DNA of 64,000 nucleotides from Streptomyces dengpaensis (GCF_002946835.1 NZ_CP026652.1:7502001-7566000); one strand, 5' to 3'; numbered from the stretch's first letter, positions 8,278-16,944 are shown. Translations and numbers: made by a program. The notes: generated by a model not told the origin, from the sequence alone.

Positions 8278-8402
8278 GCAGTCAGCCTAGTGCCGCCTGT
8301 GACACGGTTCGGTCACCATGAATCGTCAGGCATGTACCGGTCAGGAGTCGGAACGCCGCCGGGCCCTGGTCAAGATTCGCTACTCGCGGGTAACGTGGCG
8401 GC

Positions 8403-8855
8403 ATGAGCGCAGACCAGATGACGATCGGCGAGATGCTCGCCGCCACCGTGCCCATGGCCCGGACCCTGAACCTCGAGTTCGTGGAGACCTCCCCGGAGAA
8501 GGCCGTGGTGGTGCTGCCGGACCAGAGCGACTACCACAACCACGTCGGCGGACCGCACGCCGGCGCGATGTTCACGCTGGGGGAGTCGGCGAGCGGGGCC
8601 ATCGTCCTCGCCGCGTTCGGTGAGCAGCTGTCGCGCGCCGTGCCGCTCGCGGTCAGCGCCGAGATCGCGTACAAGAAGCTCGCGATGGGCCCCGTCACGG
8701 CCACCGCGACGCTCGGTCGCCCCGTCGCCGAGGTCGTCGCCGAACTCGACGCCGGTCAGCGCCCGGAGTTCCCCGTCGCCATCGCCATCCAGCGCGCCGA
8801 CGGTGCCGTCACCGGCGAGATGACCGTCGTCTGGACCCTGCGCCCGAACGGCTGA
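8403..8855 (+). CDS. Hotdog-fold thioesterase (PaaI/DUF4442 type)
   Basis: 150 residues forming one hotdog domain, likely hydrolysing an acyl-CoA. The segment YHNHVGGPHAGAMFTLGESA contains the N-H-x-G-x-x-H-G-like active-site helix of PaaI-type thioesterases, and a later AEIAYKKLAMGPVTATATL strand is typical of DUF4442 members. The ATG at 8403 gives the expected length. Single gene with its own terminator; acyl substrate unknown. Confidence 0.83.
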   Translation: MSADQMTIGEMLAATVPMARTLNLEFVETSPEKAVVVLPDQSDYHNHVGGPHAGAMFTLGESASGAIVLAAFGEQLSRAVPLAVSAEIAYKKLAMGPVTATATLGRPVAEVVAELDAGQRPEFPVAIAIQRADGAVTGEMTVVWTLRPNG

Positions 8856-8870
8856 GCCGAGTACCGACAT

Positions 8871-8908
8871 GGGGCCTTGACCGGGGAATGCGACCTGGTC
8901 AGGGCCCC
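8871..8908 (+). terminator. Terminator after the thioesterase
   Basis: GGGGCCTTGACC (8871-8882) pairs with GGTCAGGGCCCC (8897-8908) over 12 positions with a single G-U wobble. Confidence 0.75.
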
Positions 8909-9067
8909 TCGTCGTGCCGTGGCGGCCCGCGCCGGCCGGCACACGCATTCAGTCAGCAGTCGCGGGCAGGGCGAGGCCCGTGCCGCGCCGCGCCGGACGG
9001 TAGGCTTCCCCGGCGTGCGCCCGCTCCGGGGCGTACGCCGGGTTACGCGATTCGGGAGGAACCGGCG

Positions 9068-9724
9068 TTGCACGTCCAGGAGTGGCTTGAGACGGTGCCC
9101 GCGGTCAGCATCTACGCCTTGGTGGGTCTGGTCATCGGCCTGGAGAGCCTGGGCATCCCGCTGCCGGGCGAGATCATCCTGGTCTCATCGGCCCTGCTCG
9201 CCTCGCAGCACGAGGGCATCAACCCCGTCATCCTCGGGACCTGCGCCACCGTCGGCGCTATCGTCGGGGACTCCATCGGCTACGCCATCGGCCGCAAGGG
9301 CGGACGCCCGCTGCTGGCCTGGCTCGGCGCCAAGTTCCCCAGGCACTTCAGCGAGGGCCATATCGCCACCGCCGAGCGGTCCTTCCAGAAGTGGGGCATG
9401 TGGGCCGTCTTCTTCGGCCGCTTCATCGCCCTGCTGCGGATCTTCGCGGGGCCGCTCGCGGGTGTGCTGCGCATGCCCTACTGGAAGTTCCTGATCGCCA
9501 ATGTGTTCGGCGGGATCGTCTGGGCCGGCGGCACCACCGCGGTCATCTACTACGTCGGTGTGGTCGCCGAGGCCTGGCTCAAGCGTTTCTCCTGGCTCGG
9601 CCTGGTCATGGCGCTGCTCATCGCGCTCGCCTCGATGATGATCGTCAAGCGCAAGGCGAAGCAGGCGACGGCCGAGGCCAAGGTGACCGAGCCGGAGCCC
9701 GTCCCGGCCCCCGCCGTCGACTGA
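9068..9724 (+). CDS. DedA-family membrane protein
   Basis: 218 residues; DedA proteins are VTT-domain membrane proteins needed for membrane homeostasis and thought to move lipids such as undecaprenyl phosphate. Visible are GLESLGIPLPGEIILV, the GDSIGYAIGRKGGR helix end, and FFGRFIALLRIFAGPLAGVL with the two Arg typical of the family. The TTG start is chosen because GGGAGGA lies at 9054-9060, 7 bases upstream; the open frame before it lacks coding character. A Lys/Ala/Glu-rich cytoplasmic tail ends the protein, which is convergent with the carbonic-anhydrase-like gene. Confidence 0.9.
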   Translation: MHVQEWLETVPAVSIYALVGLVIGLESLGIPLPGEIILVSSALLASQHEGINPVILGTCATVGAIVGDSIGYAIGRKGGRPLLAWLGAKFPRHFSEGHIATAERSFQKWGMWAVFFGRFIALLRIFAGPLAGVLRMPYWKFLIANVFGGIVWAGGTTAVIYYVGVVAEAWLKRFSWLGLVMALLIALASMMIVKRKAKQATAEAKVTEPEPVPAPAVD

Positions 9725-9736
9725 GTCAGCAGGGCG

Positions 9737-10270
9737 TCACTGCTCCTCGTGCGCGGCCCGGTGGGCCTTCGCCAGCTCCACGTACAGCGTGCCGTTCAGC
9801 GAGATGCCCTCGCGCTCCTCGTCGCTCAGCTGCCGCTTGACCTTGGCGGGGACGCCCGCGACGAGCGAGCCCGGGGGCACTCGCATCCCCTGCGGCACCA
9901 GGGCCTGCGCGGCCACCAGCGAACCGGCTCCGATCACCGCGCCGTTCAGCACCGTGGCCCCCATGCCGATCAGGCAGTCGTCCTCGATGGTGGCGCCGTG
10001 CACCACGGCGTTGTGCCCGATGGAGACGCGCTCGCCGACGGTGAGGGGGAAGCCGGGGTCGACATGGAGGCTGCAGTTGTCCTGGACATTGCTGTCGGCG
10101 CCGATGACGATCGGACCGCCGTCGGCGCGCAGCACCGCGCCGTACCAGGCGCTCGCGCCCGCGTGCAGGGTGACGTCCCCGATCACCACGGACGTGGGCG
10201 ACACGAAGGTTTCCTGGTCAACCTGCGGTTCCTTGCCGCCGATCCCCATGATCAGCGCCTGATGCGTCAT
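9737..10270 (-). CDS. Gamma-carbonic-anhydrase-like hexapeptide-repeat protein
   Basis: 177 residues, a left-handed beta-helix of hexapeptide repeats. Three His suited to zinc binding are seen: one in SLHVDPGFPLTVG and two in IGHNAVVHG, the spacing of the gamma-carbonic anhydrase/CaiE/PaaY group. The ATG at 10270 is preferred over a longer frame because the protein then begins two residues before the first repeat and GAGACGG precedes it. It may be a true carbonic anhydrase or a thioesterase/transferase relative. Confidence 0.85.
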   Translation of the reverse strand: MTHQALIMGIGGKEPQVDQETFVSPTSVVIGDVTLHAGASAWYGAVLRADGGPIVIGADSNVQDNCSLHVDPGFPLTVGERVSIGHNAVVHGATIEDDCLIGMGATVLNGAVIGAGSLVAAQALVPQGMRVPPGSLVAGVPAKVKRQLSDEEREGISLNGTLYVELAKAHRAAHEEQ

Positions 10271-10432
10271 CACCGTCTCACCGTCTCTTCGTCGTCGGTA
10301 CTCCGGCACCGTATGCCATCGCTTCCGGCCCGGAGCCTGGTGCCTCGGGGGAGCGGACCCACCGTCCCGGTGGGGCGAAGATCACAGCCGTACGACCTCA
10401 TCGGCGTACCGCCCGCTGAGTACCGTGAGCGG

Positions 10433-11230
10433 GTGCCCAAGAGCAAGAACACGTTCTCATCATGGCGGCGCCGCCTCGCCCAGCGTGCCGTCCACGCGGG
10501 CTGGGCGTGGGTGCAGCGCACGGGCGCGGTCACGGCCGAGCGCCCCGGGCGACTCCGCTTCGGCGCGATGGGAACAGGTACCAGACTGGCGTTCCCGCTG
10601 GGCACCGTCTTCGGCGAACCCTGGATCCACCTCGGCTCCCACTGCATCGTCGCCGAACAGGTCACGCTGACCGCCGGTCTGATGCCCGACCTCGACCTCG
10701 GCCCCGACCCGATCCTGCGCATAGGCGACGGCGTCGTCCTCGGCCGTGGCAGCCATGTCATCGCCGACACGACGGTCACGATCGGCAGCGACTGCTACTT
10801 CGGGCCGTATGTGTACGTCACGTCCACGAACCACTCGTACGACGATCCGCACGAGCCGATCGGCAAGCAGTGGCCGCGGATGGAGCCGGTGGAGATCGGG
10901 TCCGGCTGCTGGATCGGGACCGGGGCGGTGATCCTGCCGGGGGCGCGGATCGGGCGGAACGTCGTGGTGGCGGCGGGTGCGGTCGTACGAGGCGCGGTGC
11001 CGGACCACTCGGTCGTGGCGGGCGCCCCCGCACGCGTCGTACGGCGCTGGGACCAGGTGGAGGGATGGCAGCCCCCGCTGCGGACCCCGGCGCCGGTGCC
11101 GATTCCCGACGGGGTGACGCCGGATCAGTTGCTGGCCCTCTCGGGGCTCGACGAGGAAGCCGCCGCGCGGCTGGCGGAGCTGGACCTCGATGCCGAGGGT
11201 GCCTCCGGGGACGTACGCGCGGAGTCTTGA
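10433..11230 (+). CDS. Acyltransferase, left-handed beta-helix (maltose O-acetyltransferase-like)
   Basis: 265 residues. An N-terminal basic helix (RRRLAQRAVHAGWAW) is followed by about 150 residues of hexapeptide repeats with the insertion FGPYVYVTSTNHSYDDPHEP, whose His is the catalytic-type residue of NodL/LacA-like O-acetyltransferases. The terminal region (about 215-265) is helical and Ala/Leu/Glu-rich. The GTG at 10433 is chosen because earlier sequence in the frame is antisense to the preceding gene. The acceptor is unknown; a cell-wall or exopolysaccharide sugar is plausible. Confidence 0.8.
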   Translation: MPKSKNTFSSWRRRLAQRAVHAGWAWVQRTGAVTAERPGRLRFGAMGTGTRLAFPLGTVFGEPWIHLGSHCIVAEQVTLTAGLMPDLDLGPDPILRIGDGVVLGRGSHVIADTTVTIGSDCYFGPYVYVTSTNHSYDDPHEPIGKQWPRMEPVEIGSGCWIGTGAVILPGARIGRNVVVAAGAVVRGAVPDHSVVAGAPARVVRRWDQVEGWQPPLRTPAPVPIPDGVTPDQLLALSGLDEEAAARLAELDLDAEGASGDVRAES

Positions 11231-11243
11231 GTCCTCAGGGCAC

Positions 11244-12101
11244 TCAGCCGGTGGCGAGCAGCACCGTGCCGACCAGCGCCAGTCCCGCTCCCGCCGCCTG
11301 GATGCCGCGCAGCCGTTCGCTGAGGAGGCCGCGCGCCGCCAGGGCCGTGACCACCGGATAGAGCGAGGCGAGGACGGCGGCGACCGTGACCGGGCCGTGC
11401 TGGGCGGCGATCGAGTACGTGCCGTTGGCCGCGACATCGGCGAGGCCGACGAAGGCGAGCGCGGGGAGGGAGCCCCAGGGGAAGCCGCCCTCGGGGAGGG
11501 CCGGGTTGCCGCGCTTCACGGAGACGTAGAGGGCCGCGCCGCCCGCCGCCACGTTGGTCACGCGCTGCACGAAGAGCGCGAGGAACAGCCCGGTGATCGT
11601 CGATGACGCCTCCGCGATCAGCGCGAACACCGTGCCGAAGCCGAGCGCCGCGAGCAGCGTGAGGAGGATCGCCTGCCGCTGCACGGGGGCGCCCCTCAGC
11701 TGGGGCCCGCCCGCGAGCACGACGCCCACGACGGCGATCGCGATCCCCGCGAACTGCATGAGTCCGGGGCGCTCCCCGAGAACGAGTCCCACGGTGATCG
11801 GAACGGCCACGCCCAGCGAGCCGAGCGGGGAGACGACCCCCATCGGGCCCAGCGCGAGCGCCTTGTAGAAGGAGAGCAGCGCGACCGGACCCACCAGTCC
11901 GGCGGCGGCCGCGAACCACAGCTGCGGTCCCGCCGCGCTCCAGCCGCCGGTGGCGACCACGATGGCGCCAAGGACCACCGCCGCGATGGTCTGCGAGGCG
12001 ACGACCACCGTGAGGGCGGGCGTACGCCGGGTCAGCAGCCCTCCGCCGAAGTCGGCCAGGCCCCACAGAAGGCTCGTGGCCAGGGCGAAGAATGCTGTCA
12101 C
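11244..12101 (-). CDS. EamA/DMT-family exporter
   Basis: 285 residues with ten hydrophobic segments in two EamA repeats, typical of drug/metabolite exporters. The first repeat begins ATSLLWGLADFGGGLL and the second AALGFGTVFALIAEASS. The GTG at 12101 is preceded by GAGGC and puts the start right before the first helix. It is divergent from an XRE-cupin regulator across a gap holding two palindromes, an arrangement that suggests direct control. The substrate is probably an amino acid or small metabolite, by inference from other regulator-EamA pairs. Confidence 0.87.
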   Translation of the reverse strand: MTAFFALATSLLWGLADFGGGLLTRRTPALTVVVASQTIAAVVLGAIVVATGGWSAAGPQLWFAAAAGLVGPVALLSFYKALALGPMGVVSPLGSLGVAVPITVGLVLGERPGLMQFAGIAIAVVGVVLAGGPQLRGAPVQRQAILLTLLAALGFGTVFALIAEASSTITGLFLALFVQRVTNVAAGGAALYVSVKRGNPALPEGGFPWGSLPALAFVGLADVAANGTYSIAAQHGPVTVAAVLASLYPVVTALAARGLLSERLRGIQAAGAGLALVGTVLLATG

Positions 12102-12119
12102 GGGGTGCCTCGCAGTACA

Positions 12120-12168
12120 GTTCGGTGAACGATAAGGTGCACCACACAATAGTTCACTAGACTGAACT
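12120..12168. promoter_or_regulatory. Two palindromes between the EamA exporter and XRE-cupin regulator
   Basis: GTTC-GGT-GAAC (12120-12130) and AGTTCA-ctagac-TGAACT (12151-12168) are both perfect inverted repeats sharing a GTTC/GAAC core. Their centres are about 34 bp apart, close to three helical turns. This is the only A/T-richer patch here and must hold both promoters. They are the obvious operator candidates for the adjacent regulator. Confidence 0.65.
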
Positions 12169-12194
12169 CTGTCATCCAGAATATTGGACGGAAC

Positions 12195-12767
12195 GTGTCG
12201 GACCTCGACCTGCTGACTCAGTCCCTGGCGCGCAATGTGAAGCGCTGGCGCACCGAGCGGGGCTTCACTCTGGACGCGCTCGCCGCGCGCGCCGGAGTCA
12301 GCCGCGGCATGCTCATCCAGATCGAGCAGGCCAGGACCAACCCGAGCCTGGGCACCGTCGTCAAGATCGGCGACGCGCTCGGCGTCAGCATCACGACCCT
12401 CCTCGACTACGAACAGGGCCCCAAGGTCCGGATCGTCCCGGCCGAGCAGGCCGTACGGCTGTGGCACACCGACGCGGGCAGCTACAACCGGCTCCTCGCG
12501 GGCACCGAGGCGCCCGGACCGCTGGAAATGTGGGACTGGCGGCTCATGCCCGGCGAGGGCAGCCCCTCGGACCCGCACCCCACCGGCACCGTCGAACTCA
12601 TCCACGTCACGGCCGGCGAGCTGACCCTCACGGTCGACGGGGTCGCGTACCCCGTCCCCGCGGGCGCGAGCGCCTCCTTCGAGGCCAACACCCCGCACAC
12701 GTACGGCAATGACGGCGACGTACCGGTCGAAATGGTCATGACCGTCTCGGTCCCGCCCGTGCACTGA
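12195..12767 (+). CDS. XRE-family regulator with cupin domain
   Basis: 190 residues. An N-terminal helix-turn-helix (LDALAARAGVSRGMLIQIE, about 25-45) is followed by a cupin barrel (about 110-185) with GTVELIHVTAGELTLTVDG and a closing NTPHTYGNDGDVPVEMVM strand. Such proteins sense a small ligand in the cupin and control a neighbouring transporter or catabolic gene. The GTG at 12195 lies 27 bp past the larger palindrome. The ligand is unknown. Confidence 0.9.
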   Translation: MSDLDLLTQSLARNVKRWRTERGFTLDALAARAGVSRGMLIQIEQARTNPSLGTVVKIGDALGVSITTLLDYEQGPKVRIVPAEQAVRLWHTDAGSYNRLLAGTEAPGPLEMWDWRLMPGEGSPSDPHPTGTVELIHVTAGELTLTVDGVAYPVPAGASASFEANTPHTYGNDGDVPVEMVMTVSVPPVH

Positions 12768-12810
12768 GACACCGGACGGACGGTCCCGGCGCGGCTGTTA
12801 GCGTGCCGTC

Positions 12811-13368
12811 ATGCGCGCACCCATCGGACACTTCGACCACGCCACGCCCGCCCCCGACTGCCTCGACGAACTCATCCTCCCGGTCGCCGACGCCGTACGC
12901 GACTGGCGGGGCAGCGTCCCCGCCGACCAGATCGTCTACGTCGAGACGGAACCGCAGTGGGCCGACACCGCCACGTTCGTCGAGCACTACGGCCGGGAAC
13001 TGCTCGACCGGTCCGCCAACTGCGTGGTCGTCGCGGGCAAGCGCGGCGGCGCGACCACACTCGCCGCGTGCCTCGCCCTGTCCACCACCCGCGTCGACGT
13101 CAACGGCGCCGTGCGCCGCCAACTTGGCGCCCGCAAGGCCTCGTTCGCCCCGATGGACACGGCGACCGGGGAGACCGGCATGGAGTACGGCGGCATCACC
13201 CCGATCGGACTCCCCGGCGACTGGCCCGTGCTGGTGGACGCTGCCGTCGTCGAGCTGCCGTATGTCCTGGTCGGCAGCGGCCGGCGACGCGGGAAACTGC
13301 TGGTGCCCGGGAAGGCGTTCGCGGAACTGCCGAACGCGGTGGTGCTGGACGGGCTGGGCATCGCCTGA
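12811..13368 (+). CDS. YbaK/EbsC-family aminoacyl-tRNA deacylase
   Basis: 185 residues covering one YbaK domain, a class of trans-editing enzymes that hydrolyse mischarged tRNA such as Cys-tRNA(Pro) or Ala-tRNA(Pro). The key block is the Lys in VVAGKRGGATTLAACLAL and the loop EYGGITPIGLPGDWPVLVD, matching the GG-x-SPIG signature with T for S. Asp in TRVDVNGAVRRQLGARK is also conserved. Which tRNA is edited cannot be read from this. Its end is 4 bases from the convergent CDF gene. Confidence 0.85.
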   Translation: MRAPIGHFDHATPAPDCLDELILPVADAVRDWRGSVPADQIVYVETEPQWADTATFVEHYGRELLDRSANCVVVAGKRGGATTLAACLALSTTRVDVNGAVRRQLGARKASFAPMDTATGETGMEYGGITPIGLPGDWPVLVDAAVVELPYVLVGSGRRRGKLLVPGKAFAELPNAVVLDGLGIA

Positions 13369-13372
13369 CGGT

Positions 13373-14578
13373 TCACGCCGCCGCGTGATGCGCCAGCGCC
13401 AGATGCGGATCCGCCTCGCCGGGGGCCGGCGTCGGATCGGCGTGGACCAGGGCGGCGGTCAGTTTCGGGACGGCGTGCAGCAGGGCGTGTTCGGCCTCGA
13501 CGGCGATGTGGTGGGCCCGGCGCACGCTCACCTCGCCGTCCACAACGACCGCCACCTCGCCCCGCAGCCGGTGCCCGATCCAGCGCAGGCGCAGCTCGCC
13601 CACATCGCGCACGCCCTCGACCCCCCGCAGCGCCCGCTCGGCCCGGTCCACCAACTCCGGGTCCACGGCGTCCATCACCCGCCGGAACACCTCGCGGGCG
13701 GCATCGCGCAGCACCAGCACAATCGCCGCCGTGATCGCCAACCCCACCAGCGGGTCGGCTAGTTGCCACCCGAGGGCCGCGCCTGCCGCGCTCACGAGCA
13801 CGGCGAGTGACGTGAATCCGTCCGTGCGCGCGTGCAGTCCGTCCGCGACGAGTGCGGCGGAGCCGATCTCGCGGCCGACGCGGATACGGTGCCGGGCGAC
13901 CCACTCGTTGCCGAGGAAGCCGATGAGCGCGGCCGCCGCGACGACCGGGATGTGCCGCATCGGCCGCGGGTCGAGCAGCCGGTCGAGCGCCGTGCAGGCC
14001 GCGAAGGTCCCGGACGCGGCGATGGTCAGCACGATCACGATGCCCGCAAGATCCTCCGCCCGCCCGTAGCCGTACGTGAATCGCCGCGTCGCCGCGCGTC
14101 GGCCCAGCACGAAGGCGATTCCGAGTGGTACGGCCGTCAGCGCGTCGGCGGCGTTGTGCACGGTGTCGCCGAGCAGCGCGACCGACCCCGAGACCACGAC
14201 AACGACCGCCTGCGCCAAGGCCGTCGCACCGAGAACGGCCAGGGAGACCCAGAGCGCCCGCATGCCCCGGGCCGACGACTCCAGAGCGGAGTCGAGTTTG
14301 TCGGCGGTTTCGTGGGAGTGGGGGGTGAGGAGGTGGCGGAGGCGGCTTGTGAGGGTGCGGGGATGGGGGTGCGGGTGGCGGCCGTGGGGGTGCTGGTGGG
14401 TGCGGTCGGGGTGGGGGTCGGGCTCGTACGACTGTCCGTGCCCGTGGTCGGGCCCGCGGCCGTCTCCGTGCTCGGTCTCGTGCTCCTGCGAGTGGCCGTG
14501 CCCGCGGCCGCCCTCAGCCTCGTGCGAGTGGTCGTGGCCGTGCTCGTGGCCGTGCTCGTGGTGGTGCCGGTGGCTCAC
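13373..14578 (-). CDS. His-rich cation diffusion facilitator (probable Zn/Co exporter)
   Basis: 401 residues. The first 75 are extremely His-rich (HRHHHEHGHEHGHDHSHE onward), a metal-binding cytoplasmic tail. Six membrane segments follow, with the metal site ALLGDTVHNAADAL (HxxxD in helix 2) and ADGLHARTDGFTSLAVL (HxxxD in helix 5), the Zn-type pattern. The C-terminal domain includes VEGVRDVGELRLRWIGHRL and ends with several His. The GTG at 14578, with GGAAGGGG upstream, replaces a longer frame that would run into the ArsR gene. Divergent from an ArsR repressor, so metal-induced expression is likely. Confidence 0.92.
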   Translation of the reverse strand: MSHRHHHEHGHEHGHDHSHEAEGGRGHGHSQEHETEHGDGRGPDHGHGQSYEPDPHPDRTHQHPHGRHPHPHPRTLTSRLRHLLTPHSHETADKLDSALESSARGMRALWVSLAVLGATALAQAVVVVVSGSVALLGDTVHNAADALTAVPLGIAFVLGRRAATRRFTYGYGRAEDLAGIVIVLTIAASGTFAACTALDRLLDPRPMRHIPVVAAAALIGFLGNEWVARHRIRVGREIGSAALVADGLHARTDGFTSLAVLVSAAGAALGWQLADPLVGLAITAAIVLVLRDAAREVFRRVMDAVDPELVDRAERALRGVEGVRDVGELRLRWIGHRLRGEVAVVVDGEVSVRRAHHIAVEAEHALLHAVPKLTAALVHADPTPAPGEADPHLALAHHAAA

Positions 14579-14635
14579 GGGAGGGCCCCTTCCGGTGCGC
14601 GGGAGTGGACGTTTGGGCGCCCACGAGGCCATTAT

Positions 14636-14682
14636 GTGCGTATGAGCGCACGCATGCATCTATCACCTGCGCATGATGCGCA
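14636..14682. promoter_or_regulatory. Candidate ArsR operator over the arsR-like start
   Basis: GTGCG-tatgag-CGCAC (14636-14651) is a perfect inverted repeat over the ArsR start codon, and TGCGCA occurs twice further on (14668-14673 and 14677-14682). ArsR/SmtB repressors usually bind imperfect palindromes at their own promoter. Confidence 0.5.
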
Positions 14683-15001
14683 TCCGCGTACTCCCGGCGA
14701 GGAACAGTTCGCGCTCGCCGCCGAACTCCTCGCCCTGCTGGGCGACCGCACGCGCCTCGCGCTCCTCCATGCCCTGACCGGCGGTGAGGCCGACGTCACG
14801 ACGCTCACGGAGGTGTGCGGCGCCGCGCGCCCGGCCGTGAGCCAGCATCTGGCACGGCTCCGGCTCGCGGGGCTGGTGAACACCAGGAAGGAAGGCCGCC
14901 GGGTGATCTACTCACTCGGCGACGGCCATCTGCGCCGTGTGGTCGACGAGGCGCTGAGCCTGGCCGACCACCGCATCAGCAATCGACCCGCACACGGCTG
15001 A
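14642..15001 (+). CDS. ArsR/SmtB-family metal-sensing repressor
   Basis: 119 residues of winged helix-turn-helix. FALAAELLALLGDRTRLALLHAL and TEVCGAARPAVSQHLARLRLAGLVNTRK give the fold, then RRVIYSLGDGHLRRVVDEALSLADHR. The N-terminus and the last helix each carry His (HLSPAHDAH; ADHR), matching the alpha-5 type zinc sites of SmtB/CzrA. A Cys in the recognition-helix region (EVCGA) is also seen. Starts at ATG 14642 or 14654 are possible. It faces the His-rich CDF gene and almost certainly controls it. Confidence 0.88.
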   Translation: MSARMHLSPAHDAHPRTPGEEQFALAAELLALLGDRTRLALLHALTGGEADVTTLTEVCGAARPAVSQHLARLRLAGLVNTRKEGRRVIYSLGDGHLRRVVDEALSLADHRISNRPAHG

Positions 15002-15041
15002 GAGCGGCTGAGAGCGCCCCACGCGCCGCGCCCCCCGGCGG

Positions 15042-15926
15042 TCAGCGGCCGGTGTCGTCCTCGCCCGCCTCCAGCAGGTTCGCCGCCGCGCCCACGATGC
15101 TCGGGTCCGGGCTGCCGACGACCTCCGTGTCCTTGTCGGCGTAGTCGAAGCGCGCCAGGACGCTGCGCATGGCCTCGACACGGGCCCGCTTCTTGTCGTT
15201 GCTCTTCACCACGGTCCAGGGCGCCTGTTCGGTGTCCGTCTCGCGGAACATGGCGACCTTGGCGGCGGTGTAGTCGTCCCAGCGGTCCAGCGAGGCCAGG
15301 TCCATGGGGCTGAGCTTCCACTGCCGTACGGGATCGACCTGACGGATGGTGAAACGGGTGCGCTGCTCGCCCTGCGAGACTGAGAACCAGAACTTGATCA
15401 GGTCCACCCCGTCGTCGACGAGCATCCGCTCGAAGGCGGGCGCCTGCCGCATGAAGCGGCGGTACTCGTCGTCCGTGCAGAAGTCCATCACGCGCTCCAC
15501 GCCCGCCCGGTTGTACCAGGACCGGTCGAACATCACGATCTCGCCCGCGGTCGGCAGATGCTCCACGTACCGCTGGAAGTACCACTGCCCGCGCTCGCGT
15601 TCGGTCGGCTTCTCCAGCGCCACGACCCGCGCGCCGCGGGGGTTGAGGTGCTCCGTGAACCGCTTGATCGTGCCGCCCTTGCCCGCCGCGTCCCGTCCTT
15701 CGAACACGATGACGAGCCGGCGGCCGGTCTTCTTGATCCAGCTCTGCAGCTTCAGCAACTCGATCTGCTGGAGCCGCTTGTGCCACTCGTACTCCTTGCG
15801 CTCCATGCGCCGCTCGTACGGGTAGTTCTCCCGCCAGGTGTCCACCGGAGTGCCGTCCGCACGGATCAGCACGGGATCGTCGTGGTCCGTGTAGTCGACT
15901 CGCAATCCGCTCATCAGTGGTGTCAT
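15042..15926 (-). CDS. ppk2: Polyphosphate kinase 2
   Basis: 294 residues, one PPK2 domain, which uses polyphosphate to phosphorylate nucleoside diphosphates (or makes polyP in reverse). Walker A is GRDAAGKGG, the lid region contains TERERGQWYFQRYVEHLP, and Walker B is MFDRSWYNRAGVERVM. The single-domain length and sequence fit class I. The ATG at 15926 with GGAGGA upstream fixes the start; the frame further upstream is not coding. Monocistronic. Confidence 0.93.
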   Translation of the reverse strand: MTPLMSGLRVDYTDHDDPVLIRADGTPVDTWRENYPYERRMERKEYEWHKRLQQIELLKLQSWIKKTGRRLVIVFEGRDAAGKGGTIKRFTEHLNPRGARVVALEKPTERERGQWYFQRYVEHLPTAGEIVMFDRSWYNRAGVERVMDFCTDDEYRRFMRQAPAFERMLVDDGVDLIKFWFSVSQGEQRTRFTIRQVDPVRQWKLSPMDLASLDRWDDYTAAKVAMFRETDTEQAPWTVVKSNDKKRARVEAMRSVLARFDYADKDTEVVGSPDPSIVGAAANLLEAGEDDTGR

Positions 15927-16032
15927 ACCGTCCTCCGCTCCGAAATGTCCCGCCGTTCCGCCGGCTCCGAAAGGTGCCTCCGTCCCGCCGGCGCGCCGCC
16001 TCGGCCTGGGCGAGGCCAAGCACGCCGGGCGC

Positions 16033-16473
16033 TCAGGCCAGCCTCAGGTCGATCCACTCCGCGGTCCCGCCCGGCAGTACGTAGCGCTCGATCTCGACGA
16101 ACCCGTGCTTGCGCGCGAACCGCAGCCCGTCCTCGTTGGCCGTCAGGACGACCGTTTCGATCACCTCGGCGCCCAGCGCGCGCGCCTGCTCAAGACCGCG
16201 TGCGTACAGCACCTCGCCGAACCCCTGGCCACGGTGCTCGGCGAGCACGCGCGCGATCACCGTGGCCGTGGCGGTGTCGTTCGCGGGCGGGCGCACGGTC
16301 GTGCAGCCCACCAGGACGTCGCCGAGATACGCGATCTCCAGGTGATGGCGCCGGACCCGCTCCCGCACCTCGTCCAGCGACATGGCGGCGGGCGGGACGA
16401 TCACATTGTGGACGTGCCGCCAGTCCTTGAGACGGGCGTCGCTGTCCGGCTTCTCGATATGAAGGGCAGGCAC
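16033..16473 (-). CDS. GNAT-family N-acetyltransferase
   Basis: 146 residues, one GNAT domain. The acetyl-CoA loop is VIARVLAEHRGQGFGEVLYARG (R/Q-x-x-G-x-G), followed by the last strands with GLRFARKHGFVEIERYVLPG. Start GTG at 16473 is chosen; a TTG at 16524 would add 17 Pro/Ala-rich residues. The substrate is unknown. Confidence 0.8.
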   Translation of the reverse strand: MPALHIEKPDSDARLKDWRHVHNVIVPPAAMSLDEVRERVRRHHLEIAYLGDVLVGCTTVRPPANDTATATVIARVLAEHRGQGFGEVLYARGLEQARALGAEVIETVVLTANEDGLRFARKHGFVEIERYVLPGGTAEWIDLRLA

Positions 16474-16536
16474 CGGTGCAGGAAACCGCGGCGCCCACGG
16501 GGCGTCAACCGCAGGGGTGCGCAAGGCAGTCGGAGG

Positions 16537-16944
16537 TCAGCCGAGCCGCGGGATCTCGATCGCCGGGCAGCGGTCCATCACCATGGCGAGTCCGGCGCCC
16601 CGGGCACGGTCGTACGCGGCTTCGTCGATGACATCGAGCTGGAACCAGACCGCCTTGGCGCCGATGGCGGTGGCTTCGTCGGCGACGGGGCCCGCGAGGT
16701 CACTGTTGACGAAGACGTCCACCACATCGACCGGGAAAGGGATGTCCTCCAGGGAGCGGTACCCCTTCTCCCCGTGGACGGTCTCGGCCTTCGGGTGCAC
16801 AGGCACGATGCGCTTGCCGTAGCGCTGGAGGACGTCGGCGACCCCGTAGGCCGCGCGATGCTGGTTCGACGAGAGGCCGACGATCGCCCAGGTTTCGCCG
16901 AGTTCGGTGAGGATCTTGCGGATCGTCGCGGGGTCGCCGTACAC
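16537..16944 (-). CDS. CoA-binding domain protein (YccU-like)
   Basis: 135 residues, a single Rossmann-like CoA-binding domain. TWAIVGLSSNQHRAAYGVAD is the nucleotide loop, followed by IVPVHPKAETVHGEKGY and DVVDVFVNSDLAGPVADEA. The start is firm: GTG with AAGGAGG six bases upstream. The family binds CoA but its reaction is not known. Confidence 0.88.
   Translation of the reverse strand: MYGDPATIRKILTELGETWAIVGLSSNQHRAAYGVADVLQRYGKRIVPVHPKAETVHGEKGYRSLEDIPFPVDVVDVFVNSDLAGPVADEATAIGAKAVWFQLDVIDEAAYDRARGAGLAMVMDRCPAIEIPRLG

Noticed and set aside
14340..14570. GTG/TGG-rich repeats as a CRISPR or structural DNA element
   Set aside because: They are the His codons of the CDF N-terminus read on the other strand.
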